From: JAPLCX01 sp964460305
Lineage (GTDB): Bacteria; Auribacterota; Tritonobacteria; UBA1439
DNA length: 36,804 nt
Direction: 5' to 3'
Assembly (NCBI GenBank): GCA_964460305.1
Contig: CAYWRA010000015.1
Location: 1-36,804, forward strand
How positions within the stretch are numbered: the stretch's first letter is position 1; every line of letters starts with the position of its first letter. The notes below the pieces were generated by a model, which saw only the letters and a list, made by a program, of their open reading frames with translations, did no database searches and was not told where the DNA came from. The position numbers were made by a program, and so were the translations under genes. Shown here piece after piece: positions 15,786 to 23,220 of this stretch.

Positions 15786-16880
15786 TTACTTCAACCATTC
15801 CATGATGATGCGAGCAGCCGCGGCGGCGCCGTCGATGGGTATCTCGGGCCAGCGGAACGCGCGCCCCTTTTCAAAAAATGCGTCGAGGTGCTTCCGCCAC
15901 GCTCCCGCGTGGAAGTCGTCTCTCGGCATGCGGTACGAAAGGCTGTATCGCTTCACCGCCGCCTCCATGACGGGGAATTCGCGGAAGCTATCGCGCGACG
16001 TGTAGATGAGCGGGGTCCGGTTCGCGATGCATTCCGCTACGGTGCAGTATCCCGGCTTGCTGATCACACAGTCGCTCGCACGGACGATGTCGGGGTGGGG
16101 AAGCCCCGCCCTATCGTCCGGCAGTATCAACTGCTTCATCCGGTCGCTGACGTTGAAAAACGATATGAAGACGTAATCCCCGAACTCCGCCGCCGCCCCC
16201 TTGACGATCCCGGCATTGTCATGGCCGCCCATCGAAACGAACACCACCCTCCTAGTCTCGTCAGCGCCTATCCCGAGCCGCTTCCGCGCCTCGGCGCGCG
16301 GCAGGGTCGCCGAGCGGCTGATGAGTGGAATGTCCGATACCCTATGGAATGAGCCCATATCGCCGTGGAAGGGGAGGCGCAAGAGCAGATCGGCGCGGGC
16401 ATATGCATCCCGTACGAGATCGACGAGGTAGCGGTAACGCGGGCGCTCCTCAACATATCCTTCGTAGATCCAGTCCCATGAGAAATTTCCTATGGCGATG
16501 CTTCGTACGCCGGCCTCCGAGGCCACGAGAAACGCAAGCGGGGGAATGTCGCCCACGATGAGATCGATCTTCTCCCGGCGTATGAAATCGGCCTCTGACT
16601 GAACGAGCGGGTCCAGGTCGCGGTAGAAATCCGCGTTCTCTTCGAGCGTGCGTGCGACGTCGAGATGGAGGCTGTCCGCCTGGACGGCGCCGACGTCGCA
16701 CCGGACGGTCCGATGGGTGAGTGGCACTCGGGGGGCCTCCTCGAAGACCCAGCGGGGCATCATCCCCATGACGTACAGGCGGATTGACGGATCTCCCCTG
16801 TGTAGCCACGAGAGGAGCTCCTTCATCCTCATCGCGTGGCCGAGGCCGTGGCAGCTTATGTAGAAGGCAATGCGCGCCAT
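15786..16880 (-). CDS. GT-B glycosyltransferase, arabinokinase N-domain-like
   Basis: A 364-residue GT-B fold protein. Several blocks resemble the N-terminal glycosyltransferase-like domain of plant L-arabinokinase: the N-terminal SCHGLGHAMRMKELLSWL loop, CDVGAVQADSLHLD, an IVGDIPPLAFLVASEAG strand and NFSWDWIYEGY. The C-terminal half has VISKPGYCTVAECIANRTPL and the FREFPVMEA segment, a typical nucleotide-sugar site. It is probably cytoplasmic or membrane-peripheral. Donor and acceptor are unknown; MurG-like transferases are the nearest well-known relatives by fold. The start is ATG 16880; a TTG directly before it is an alternative. It sits between the mla cluster and rnc. Confidence 0.72.
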   Translation of the reverse strand: MARIAFYISCHGLGHAMRMKELLSWLHRGDPSIRLYVMGMMPRWVFEEAPRVPLTHRTVRCDVGAVQADSLHLDVARTLEENADFYRDLDPLVQSEADFIRREKIDLIVGDIPPLAFLVASEAGVRSIAIGNFSWDWIYEGYVEERPRYRYLVDLVRDAYARADLLLRLPFHGDMGSFHRVSDIPLISRSATLPRAEARKRLGIGADETRRVVFVSMGGHDNAGIVKGAAAEFGDYVFISFFNVSDRMKQLILPDDRAGLPHPDIVRASDCVISKPGYCTVAECIANRTPLIYTSRDSFREFPVMEAAVKRYSLSYRMPRDDFHAGAWRKHLDAFFEKGRAFRWPEIPIDGAAAAARIIMEWLK

Positions 16881-16907
16881 CAAAAAACCTACAAAGAGGC
16901 AGTGGTC

Positions 16908-16940
16908 AGAGTTTTACAAAGAGTAAAAGAGGGAAAGAGT
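16908..16940 (+). repeat. CACAAAGAGTAAAAGAG-family repeat, left arm
   Basis: Forms an inverted pair with the copy at 17110-17139. The spacer between the glycosyltransferase gene and mlaD is therefore bounded by inverted repeats. Confidence 0.7.
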
Positions 16941-16956
16941 ATATACAATTCTTTAC

Positions 16957-16975
16957 CCTGATCTATTCATCAACC
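16957..16975 (+). repeat. 19-bp repeat shared with the uppS-cdsA spacer
   Basis: CCTGATCTATTCATCAACC occurs identically at 33933-33951, about 17 kb away. There it forms one arm of a 10-bp hairpin; here the second arm is absent. Confidence 0.6.
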
Positions 16976-17009
16976 ACCGATAGTATACCTACCTGCAAAG
17001 AAGATAGAT

Positions 17010-17080
17010 CGGAATCCAGAAGATGAAGATAAAGTTCAGGAGTCGGTATTCTGTATTCCGGCTCCTGGATTCTGGCTTCT
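17010..17080. repeat. hairpin-forming GGAATCCAGAAG repeat
   Basis: CAGGAGTCGG (17037-17046) pairs with CCGGCTCCTG (17058-17067), with one G-T pair. Outer segments GGAATCCAGAAG and GGATTCTGGCTTCT are also nearly complementary. The element sits nested inside the inverted repeat pair 16908/17139. Confidence 0.5.
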
Positions 17081-17109
17081 ATAAGTATATCCACCCAATC
17101 CGCGGAGTG

Positions 17110-17139
17110 CCTCTCGCTCTCTTTTACTCTTTGTGAAAG
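17110..17139 (-). repeat. CACAAAGAGTAAAAGAG-family repeat, right arm
   Basis: Inverted copy facing the repeat at 16908-16940. Confidence 0.7.
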
Positions 17140-17151
17140 ATAAACTCTTTG

Positions 17152-17747
17152 TCACCACAGCCTCGCTTTGATCTTCAGTTGCTGGATGAATTCCTTAAGG
17201 CTCGCCGCGTCGAGCGTAGAGAGCTTCGCGAGGAGCTCGTCGGCGTTTTTGACGATGCGGCGCGTGGCGGCGGGGTCCTCTGAGAGCGCCTTGATAAAGC
17301 GGCCCGCCTNNNNNNNNNNGCGCCGAGCCAGGAGACCACCTGGTCTATCTGGACCGGCGTCGTCGTATTGATGACCGTGTCGCCATTTTTGAGAAGTGGC
17401 GCGGTCCGGCCCGCGGGAATGAGCTCGAGGTACGGCTCTCCGAGGAGGCTCTTCGAGCGTACGGTCGCCTTGAGATCTCTCCTTAAGCCCGCGGAGGAAG
17501 CGATGCGGGCGGCGACGATCGCCTTTCCCGAATCGAGCTTGAGCCCTTTGACGTAGCCCACCTCCACTCCCGACACGGCCACGGGTGCGTCTTTCACGAG
17601 TCCGCAGGCATGGGATAAGGCTACGTTGATATCTATCCCGTCCCGGACCCGTATCCTCGAAATCTTGAGCGAGATGTAACCGAGAATGAGCGCGGCGGCT
17701 ATGACAAAAAGCCCCACGGTGACCTCGTACTTAAATCGCTTGTCCAT
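17152..17747 (-). CDS. mlaD: MlaD/MCE-domain lipid transport protein, broken by assembly gap
   Basis: Periplasmic substrate-binding component of an Mla-type phospholipid transporter, anchored by one N-terminal helix (VTVGLFVIAAALILGYISLKI). The MCE domain follows (about 35-115), with GLVKDAPVAVSGVEVGYVKGL and GEPYLELIPAG. Ten Ns at 17310-17319 interrupt the gene after QVVSWLG. Downstream of the gap the best continuation is in a different frame, reading GRFIKALSEDPAATRRIVKN and ending KIKARLW with TGA at 17152. The true gap length must therefore be 2 modulo 3, and the C-terminal helical region may be longer than shown. The start is ATG 17747 with GGGAGG upstream. Confidence 0.8.
17310..17319. 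other. assembly gap (10 N)
   Basis: A run of 10 unknown bases inside mlaD. It breaks the reading frame and is probably a scaffold placeholder rather than a measured length. Confidence 0.95.
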
Positions 17748-17766
17748 AAAGCCTCCCTTGGGGAAA

Positions 17767-17794
17767 ATCCCAAATCCCAAATCCCAAATCCCAA
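17767..17794 (-). repeat. GGGATTT heptad array upstream of mlaD
   Basis: Four C-runs on the plus strand (17769-17771, 17776-17778, 17783-17785, 17790-17792) give four minus-strand G-runs with 4-base loops. The array lies 20-47 bases before the mlaD start, on the coding strand. Confidence 0.85.
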
Positions 17795-17886
17795 TGTTAC
17801 AATTTCTTAAGATATCTTCTTTTGCACCTGATTACCCTGATTTTCTCCGACATTCAGGGTAATCAGGTAAATCAGGCGCAAAAACA

Positions 17887-18633
17887 TTATCTGTTACCAG
17901 GAACCAGTAACCGGTCCCGCGAGAAGAATTTGACGAGTATGGGATCGCGTGACCGGTAGATCTCCTCTTTCTCCCCGTACGCGATCAACCGCGCGTCGTA
18001 GAGGACGCCGACGCGGTCGGCGATCTTGTACGTTCCCGGGATGTCGTGGCTTATGACCACAAAGGTGCAGCCGAGCTTCCGTTGCATGTCCAGGATGAGC
18101 TCGTCTATCGCGTCGGCCATGAGGGGGTCGAGACCCGACGTCGGCTCGTCGAATAGGACTATCGCGGGATCCAGCGCAATGGCCCTTGCCAGGCCCACCC
18201 GTTTGCGCATGCCGCCGCTAAGCTCCGAGGGCCATTTCTCCTCGCATCCCGGCATGCCGACCAGCGAGAGCTTTTGGGCTACGGCGCGCGCGATCTCCGC
18301 CTCTGTCATGTCCGTATGCTGCCTCATGGGGAATGCGACGTTCTCCCCCGCCGTCATGGAGTCGAGGAGCGCTCCGTCCTGGAAGAGCATTCCCATTTTT
18401 CTTCTCAGGCGGTAGAGACTCCGCTCGTCCATGCGTGTGACGTCCTCGCCGTCGACGCGAACGGCGCCGGAATCCGGCTTCTCCAGCCCCACCAACATCT
18501 TCATGAGCACGCTTTTTCCCACGCCGCTCGGTCCGATAAAAACGGTGATCCGGGAGTCCGGGATCTTACACGAGATGTCTTCCAGGACCTTGAGCTCACC
18601 GAATGATTTGGATACCCCAATGTATTCGATCAT
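17887..18633 (-). CDS. mlaF: Mla-type ABC transporter ATP-binding protein
   Basis: Cytoplasmic ATPase that drives phospholipid movement through the MlaE permeases, 248 residues. Walker A is GPSGVGKS (about 34-41), the Q-loop lies in GMLFQDGALLDSMT, and the signature LSGGMRKRVGLARAIALDP has the Met variant typical of MlaF. Walker B is IVLFDEPTSGLDP and the H-loop is VVISHD. The LFQDGALLDSMTAGENVAFPM stretch is also characteristic of Mla ATPases. It lies between the permease genes and mlaD on the same strand. Confidence 0.92.
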   Translation of the reverse strand: MIEYIGVSKSFGELKVLEDISCKIPDSRITVFIGPSGVGKSVLMKMLVGLEKPDSGAVRVDGEDVTRMDERSLYRLRRKMGMLFQDGALLDSMTAGENVAFPMRQHTDMTEAEIARAVAQKLSLVGMPGCEEKWPSELSGGMRKRVGLARAIALDPAIVLFDEPTSGLDPLMADAIDELILDMQRKLGCTFVVISHDIPGTYKIADRVGVLYDARLIAYGEKEEIYRSRDPILVKFFSRDRLLVPGNR

Positions 18634-18635
18634 AG

Positions 18636-18690
18636 TGCGTATCTTGTATATCGTATCTCGTCGCTCGTATTTCGTGACTACGAGCTACGC
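18636..18690. repeat. degenerate TCGTAT-type repeat
   Basis: Units like TATCGTATCTCGTCG and CGTATTTCGTG lie in the mlaE-mlaF spacer, similar in style to the GTACATCGTAC repeats beside the four-helix-bundle gene. Confidence 0.4.
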
Positions 18691-18701
18691 CTCGCGGGCA
18701 T

Positions 18702-19469
18702 TTATCCGTACATCATTTCACTCAAGAAATAATTCACCATAATGCACACGACGCACACGCTCACAACGGCCCGATTGGTGGCCATCCCCACGCCCTCGGG
18801 CCCCGGCTCGGAATGGCACCCCTGATAACAACTGAGGAGGCAGATCAGGAGTGCGAACACCATGCCCTTGGCCATGCCGAATAAGACGTCGCTCATGGCG
18901 GTGTAGTCTGCCACGTTTTCCATAAAGGCGCCGGAACTGACGCCGAGCTGGAAGACGGAGACGCAGTATGCGGCGGCGACGGTAAAGAAATCGGCGAATA
19001 CCACGAGGAGGGGGAGGGCGATCAGCGCGGCAACCAGACGCGGGACGATGAGGTAGCGATAGGGGTTCACCGCCATAACCTCGAGCGCGTCTATCTGTCC
19101 TTTAACGCGCATGGCGGCGATTGAAGCAGCCATGGCGGTGCCTGCCTTGGCTGCAACCATCGATCCAGCCACGATGGGACCCATCTCGCGCACACAGGTG
19201 AGGGCGACGAAGATTCCCACGAGATTCTGGCCGCCGAACTCCTTGAATACGTAATATCCCTGAAGGGCGATGTTGCCGCCTATAAACGCGGCGATGACGC
19301 ACACGATTAAGAGGGACTGGACGCCGATGCGGTACGCCTCCTCGAATACATTGGCGACGAGCGGAGGGGAGCCGAAGGCCCAACCCATCGTGTGCGCGCT
19401 GAAGATCCCCCAGCCGCCAACCTGCGCCAGCGCCGCCGCCACGGGAGACCGTTTTCGATCCGAGTTCAT
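18702..19469 (-). CDS. mlaE: MlaE-type permease, copy 1
   Basis: Inner-membrane permease of the MlaE/YrbE family, 255 residues, with about five hydrophobic segments. Family landmarks are GNIALQGYYVFKEFGGQNLVG, the LTCVREMGPIVAGSMVAAKAGTA coupling region, MRVKGQIDALEVMAVNPYRYL and a C-terminal GPEGVGMATNRAVV segment. Start ATG 19469 is preferred because a longer reading to 19544 begins in a dispersed repeat, although the ribosome site is weak. A second MlaE gene lies directly upstream, so the two may form a heterodimer. Confidence 0.9.
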   Translation of the reverse strand: MNSDRKRSPVAAALAQVGGWGIFSAHTMGWAFGSPPLVANVFEEAYRIGVQSLLIVCVIAAFIGGNIALQGYYVFKEFGGQNLVGIFVALTCVREMGPIVAGSMVAAKAGTAMAASIAAMRVKGQIDALEVMAVNPYRYLIVPRLVAALIALPLLVVFADFFTVAAAYCVSVFQLGVSSGAFMENVADYTAMSDVLFGMAKGMVFALLICLLSCYQGCHSEPGPEGVGMATNRAVVSVCVVCIMVNYFLSEMMYG

Positions 19470-19485
19470 AACAGGACCATGCCGG

Positions 19486-19508
19486 GTTTTACAAAGAGTA
19501 AAAGAGAC
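19486..19508 (+). repeat. CACAAAGAGTAAAAGAG-family repeat, left arm
   Basis: Pairs with the inverted copy at 19605-19634. The two bracket the short spacer between the mlaE genes. Confidence 0.65.
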
Positions 19509-19604
19509 CGCTTCAGAAATGATAAATTCCCCATGAAATCCCAAATCCTCCGCCCAAGGAGGATCCGCCTCAGGAGAACAAACCCCAAATTCCGATATTG
19601 AGGA

Positions 19605-19634
19605 TGTCTCTTTCTCTCTTTTACTCTTTGTGAA
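19605..19634 (-). repeat. CACAAAGAGTAAAAGAG-family repeat, right arm
   Basis: Inverted copy facing 19486-19508. GGGATTT-like remnants (AAATCCCAAATCC) lie between the arms. Confidence 0.65.
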
Positions 19635-19658
19635 AAATGCGCTCTGTTTCTCTTCGTT

Positions 19659-20405
19659 TCACCTCGCCAGCGCCAGTAGCGCCGACGTTAGAAAATAGTT
19701 CACGCCCAGGAAGGTGATGATGGAGCGGACGACGGCGTCGTTCGCCGCCTTCCCAACCCCCTCCGCCCCTCCCTTCACGTGGTAGCCGTAGTAGCAGCTT
19801 ATCAGCCCTATGATAAAACCGAAGACGAGGGTCTTGATGATACCTCCCCAGATATCCATGATGTCCACGAAGCCGTAGAGGTTCGCCATGAAGGCCCCGC
19901 GGTTGACCCCTTTGAGCAATACCGCGGATACATAGCCGCTGACGATCCCGCTGAAACATGCGATTGCGTTCACGATCGGGCACATCAGGGTGAGCGCAAC
20001 CAGGCGGGGGACGATGAGATACTGGAAGGGATTGACCGCCATCACCGAGAGGGCGTCCACCTCATCCTTGACCCGCATGGTCCCGAGCTCGGCCGCCGCG
20101 GTGCTGCCCGCCTGCGCGGCCATCATGATCCCTGAGAGGCCGGGGGAGAGCTCGCGGAGGAGCGAAACCACCAGAATGCTGCTCAGCATCCGCTGCACGC
20201 CGAAGAGGTTGACGATGTGCAATCCCTGGAGCGTGATGATCATCCCGAACGGCGCGACCACGCATATCACGGGCACAAGGCAGCGCCCGCCCACGCGGGC
20301 CATCTGCCTGAGCGTCTCCCTGAAAAAGAAGGGAGGAGTGATGGCCCACAAAAGGCTCCTGAAACCGAAGAGTGCGATGGCGCCGAGCTCGGTGAGGAAT
20401 TTCAT
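19659..20405 (-). CDS. mlaE: MlaE-type permease, copy 2
   Basis: Second permease of the MlaE family, 248 residues and clearly diverged from copy 1. Landmarks are GMIITLQGLHIVNLFG, SLLRELSPGLSGIMMAAQAGS, MRVKDEVDALSVMAVNPFQYL and GAEGVGKAANDAVVRSI, each matching a segment of copy 1. It is the first gene of the mlaE-mlaE-mlaF-mlaD run. Two adjacent permease genes with a single ATPase recall the YrbEA/YrbEB arrangement of actinobacterial mce operons. A heteromeric permease is an inference. Confidence 0.9.
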   Translation of the reverse strand: MKFLTELGAIALFGFRSLLWAITPPFFFRETLRQMARVGGRCLVPVICVVAPFGMIITLQGLHIVNLFGVQRMLSSILVVSLLRELSPGLSGIMMAAQAGSTAAAELGTMRVKDEVDALSVMAVNPFQYLIVPRLVALTLMCPIVNAIACFSGIVSGYVSAVLLKGVNRGAFMANLYGFVDIMDIWGGIIKTLVFGFIIGLISCYYGYHVKGGAEGVGKAANDAVVRSIITFLGVNYFLTSALLALAR

Positions 20406-20485
20406 GGACGGTTGTGCATCCCCCGAGGGTCTATTCTTACCACATTACGCCCAAATCCGCAACGGCCGGGGTAACCACGTTCAAA

Positions 20486-20531
20486 GGCAACCACAGAGGC
20501 CACAGAGAAGACACAGAGTGCACAGAGAAAT
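20486..20531 (+). repeat. CACAGAG-type dispersed repeat
   Basis: Degenerate tandem CACAGAG units; an inverted partner is at 20664-20690. Confidence 0.65.
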
Positions 20532-20663
20532 AAAACCAATATCGATTTTAACCACAAATGAACACGGATGCACACAGATTATTCCAGCAACCAGAAACAA
20601 GAGCTGTTTTTGCTGCCGTAAATCTCGGTGTCCTCTCCCCAAGGGACCCCTTTGGGGTGTGCT

Positions 20664-20690
20664 ATTTCTCTGTGTACTCTGTGGTTACAC
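20664..20690 (-). repeat. CACAGAG-type dispersed repeat, inverted
   Basis: CTCTGTG units facing the copy at 20486-20531. Confidence 0.6.
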
Positions 20691-20710
20691 TCTGACAAAA
20701 GCTGCAGTGG

Positions 20711-20747
20711 AATAAAAAGCCTCCCGGGCTTTTGACCCGGGAGGCTT
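20711..20747 (-). terminator. intrinsic terminator of the exported-protein gene
   Basis: A perfect 12-bp inverted repeat AAGCCTCCCGGG / CCCGGGAGGCTT (20717-20728 and 20736-20747) has a 7-base loop. On the minus strand it is followed by TTTTTATT. It lies 37 bases past the stop of the gene at 20785-21288. Confidence 0.92.
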
Positions 20748-20784
20748 GATTACCTCTCATGCAACCGTACGAAATGGGCTTGTA

Positions 20785-21288
20785 CTAAAAGGGGATATTG
20801 TAGCTCACCATCGTCCGGTTCTTGTCCATTTCCAGCGCGAGACCATTGATTCTCTTCGCGGAACGCCATGCATCCCAGGCGCTCACTCCGGCGGTTGCGA
20901 TCATACCGCCCGCACCGGCCATGCACACCATCCTGGCGTCGTGTCCAGCTCCCCCCGCCGCAAAAAAGGCGAGGACGAATATGGAACCACCCTCAGCCGC
21001 GAGCATCGCAGCGGTTTTCCACGTGAGGAGTTCGCCGTTGTACCACTGACCGGCGCCCGGCGCGATAGCCGACAAGAGCGCGGCGGTTCTCGGATTCTTC
21101 TCCTTGGACCCACCAGTAAGGGTCCAGCCCGACTCGCCGGAAGCCGCCACCGGTTCCGCTGGGGCCGCGCTGGTCACCGCGGCGGGTGCGCCAGCAGGCA
21201 CGGGGCCCTCACCCGCAAGGATTGGCACGACGCTCCAGACTGTGCTGAACGTTACGGCAAGAACTAGGGCCACCACCTTCTTCAACAT
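20785..21288 (-). CDS. exported small protein with PGAGQWYNGE motif
   Basis: A 167-residue protein of unknown function. The N-terminus (KKVVALVLAVTFSTVWSVVPILAG) is a signal peptide. A Pro/Ala-rich linker of about 30 residues follows. The rest contains SAIAPGAGQWYNGELLTWKTA, two hydrophobic Gly/Ala-rich segments (about 90-140) and DAWRSAKRIN. The P-G-x-G-Q-x-Y-N pattern followed by hydrophobic segments is shared with small exported proteins of the DUF5683 kind, but the assignment is tentative. It has a strong ribosome site (AAAGGAGGTGG) and its own intrinsic terminator, so it is probably a separate, well-expressed transcript. Confidence 0.72.
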   Translation of the reverse strand: MLKKVVALVLAVTFSTVWSVVPILAGEGPVPAGAPAAVTSAAPAEPVAASGESGWTLTGGSKEKNPRTAALLSAIAPGAGQWYNGELLTWKTAAMLAAEGGSIFVLAFFAAGGAGHDARMVCMAGAGGMIATAGVSAWDAWRSAKRINGLALEMDKNRTMVSYNIPF

Positions 21289-21416
21289 CCACCTCCTTTC
21301 TGCATCATTTACATGCAGAGCCTATGATAGACAATGCACCTCCATTATGCGCAAGTTACTATACCGGCGTTTTTCTGTCAATAGATAATCTGAAAAAAAT
21401 AATCTGCAAAAATGCA

Positions 21417-21473
21417 CGCGCCCCAAATGGGCCCCTTTCCCAAAGGGATCCCTTCGGGACGGGACGGGGCGCG
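21417..21473 (-). terminator. possible terminator or hairpin after kamA
   Basis: CGCGCCCC (21417-21424) pairs with GGGGCGCG (21466-21473). The interior is a CCCAAAGGGATCCCTT-type hairpin repeat. On the minus strand a TTTTT run follows about four bases after the stem. The loop is long and the interior belongs to a dispersed family, so the function is uncertain. Confidence 0.35.
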
Positions 21474-21481
21474 CAAATCCG

Positions 21482-22666
21482 TTATGTGACGAGTAACGGC
21501 GGGGTTTTCTCGGGGATCTCCTCCTTGCAGAGCTTCAACTTGAGGCGCTGCGCATCCATCGGCTCCGGATATTCGAAGATCTTCCCCGCGTAATTCCTTA
21601 AGACCGCCCTGCCCTCGACCAGGGAGATGAAGTAGCTGGGGCCGAGCGGTATTTTCCCCCCGCCGCCGGGGGCGTCCACGACGAAGGTGGGGACGGCGTA
21701 ACCGGTGGTGTGGCCGCGGAGTTTCTCGATGATGTTGATCCCCGTCGAAATCGGCGTGCGGAAGTGCTCGGTCCCGACGGCGAGGTCGCATTGGTAGAGG
21801 TAGTACGGCCTCACGCGGATCCGCAGCAGCTCCTGGAGCAGTTTCTTGATCGTCACCGCATTGTCGTTGATGCCCCGGAGGAGCACCGTCTGGCTCCCGA
21901 GTGGGATGCCGGCGTCGGCGAGCATTTCGCAGGCCCGCGCGGTTTCGGGGTTGACCTCCCTCGGGTGCGAGAAATGGATGCTCAGGTATACCGGGTGGTA
22001 CTTTCTCAGCATCCCCACCAGCTCGGGCGTTATCCGCTGCGGCAGGAACACCGGAGCCCGCGTTCCGATCCTCACGATCTCGACGTGCTTTATTTCCCTC
22101 AGTGACTTTAGGATCATCTCGATCTTCTCGTCGCACAGCGACAGCGGATCGCCTCCGGAGATGAGCACGTCGCGTATTTTTTTGTTGCCGGCGATGTAAT
22201 CGCACGCCCTCGCAAGCTGCTCGCGATCGATGCTCTGCGGCCTCCGGCCCACGATGCGCTTCCGCGTGCAATAGCGGCAGTAGCTGACACATGCCTCGGT
22301 GGCGATCAGGAGGACGCGGTCGGGATAACGATGCACCACCCTGGGGACCGGCGAATCCTTCTCCTCGCCGCACGGGTCTTCCATCTCGCGCGAACAGAAA
22401 AAATGTTCCTCTATCTGCGGGATGACCTGTTTCCTCAAGGCGCACTCGGGGTTATCCAGGTCAAGCTGACAGAGGAAATGCGGCGTGATCGCCATGGGGA
22501 GCCTGTCCTCCTCGCGCCTGATGCCGCTCTCCTCCTCCGCGGTAAGCTTTACGAATTGAGAGATCTCGGCGAGCGACGTGACCCTGTTTTTCAACTGCCA
22601 CTTCCAGTTGTTCCAATCGGTGTCCGGTACGTCCTTCCATACGGTGGTTCTCAGTCGCGACTGCAA
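21482..22666 (-). CDS. kamA: lysine 2,3-aminomutase (radical SAM, PLP)
   Basis: Interconverts L-lysine and L-beta-lysine using a 4Fe-4S cluster, SAM and PLP. With the TTG start at 22666 the protein has 394 residues. The key residues then fall one position from those of the clostridial enzyme: Cys126, Cys130 and Cys133 (CVSYCRYC), the lysine-binding Asp294 (YQCDLAVG) and Asp331 (VVDAPGG), and the PLP Lys338 (PGGGGK). The TTG is preceded by GGGAGGAGG at ideal spacing, and the N-terminus aligns well (VWKDVPDTDWNNWKWQLKNR). An ATG at 22714 would lie beyond the family's start and overlap nothing useful. It follows the GNAT and ATP-grasp genes; beta-lysine as their substrate is inferred. Confidence 0.93.
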   Translation of the reverse strand: MQSRLRTTVWKDVPDTDWNNWKWQLKNRVTSLAEISQFVKLTAEEESGIRREEDRLPMAITPHFLCQLDLDNPECALRKQVIPQIEEHFFCSREMEDPCGEEKDSPVPRVVHRYPDRVLLIATEACVSYCRYCTRKRIVGRRPQSIDREQLARACDYIAGNKKIRDVLISGGDPLSLCDEKIEMILKSLREIKHVEIVRIGTRAPVFLPQRITPELVGMLRKYHPVYLSIHFSHPREVNPETARACEMLADAGIPLGSQTVLLRGINDNAVTIKKLLQELLRIRVRPYYLYQCDLAVGTEHFRTPISTGINIIEKLRGHTTGYAVPTFVVDAPGGGGKIPLGPSYFISLVEGRAVLRNYAGKIFEYPEPMDAQRLKLKLCKEEIPEKTPPLLVT

Positions 22667-22722
22667 TGTTTCCTCCTCCCTTGAGCTCGCCGTGTCAAGC
22701 GAGCATTGCCCCATGGTTATTT

Positions 22723-23214
22723 CTAGGCCTGGTACCTCTTGCAATAAATCACAAGATCGTCTCCAGGCGCGTAATAGTCCCTGATTCTGGACTCCTCGCG
22801 GAATCCCTCTTTTGCATAAAACGAACGAGCCTGCGCATAAGCGGCCTGCGATGAGGTCTCCGCCACGAGGAGCCTGGCGCCCTTGGCGCGTAAAACGCTT
22901 TCCAGGTAGGCGAGCATGCGTTTCCCCATGCCTCCCCGCCGGCGCGCGGGATCGATGACGATCCAGTAGAGATCGTACGTACCCTGTGTGAGCGGTGTTT
23001 TGCCATAGCAGATGAAACCGATGATGCCTTTGCCTTGAGACTCGGCGCAGTGCACGGCGTAATCTTCTTCATCGTTGCCGTGCGTGAGCGAACTGTCGAC
23101 CAGCTCGATCGCGCAGGCAACCTCCTCGCGCGTGAACTCGGTCACGCGCCCCAGAAGGCCCTCGATTCCAGCGCGGTCGCCGCGCCTGATCGGACGGATT
23201 GTCACCGTGCTCAT
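22723..23214 (-). CDS. GNAT-family N-acetyltransferase
   Basis: A 163-residue acetyl-CoA-dependent acyltransferase. Motif A with the CoA pyrophosphate loop is DPARRRGGMGKRMLAYLESVL, preceded by the DLYWIVIDP strand. The C-terminal SFYAKEGFREESRIRDYYAPGDDLVIYCKR matches the family's motif B region. It lies 6 bases after the ATP-grasp gene and 56 bases before kamA, so the three are very probably co-transcribed. Acetylation of beta-lysine or of its conjugate is a reasonable guess. At 163 residues it is shorter than the archaeal beta-lysine acetyltransferase AblB, so it is not simply AblB. Confidence 0.88.
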   Translation of the reverse strand: MSTVTIRPIRRGDRAGIEGLLGRVTEFTREEVACAIELVDSSLTHGNDEEDYAVHCAESQGKGIIGFICYGKTPLTQGTYDLYWIVIDPARRRGGMGKRMLAYLESVLRAKGARLLVAETSSQAAYAQARSFYAKEGFREESRIRDYYAPGDDLVIYCKRYQA

Positions 23215-23220
23215 GTTCGG

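Larger units (their letters stand above)
20406..20784. other. repeat-filled spacer with terminator
   Basis: No gene is seen. It contains an inverted pair of CACAGAG-type repeats (20486-20531 and 20664-20690), an AACACGGATGCACACAG fragment, a CCCCAAGGGACCCCTTTGGGG hairpin (20637-20657) and the intrinsic terminator of the neighbouring exported-protein gene. Confidence 0.65.
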
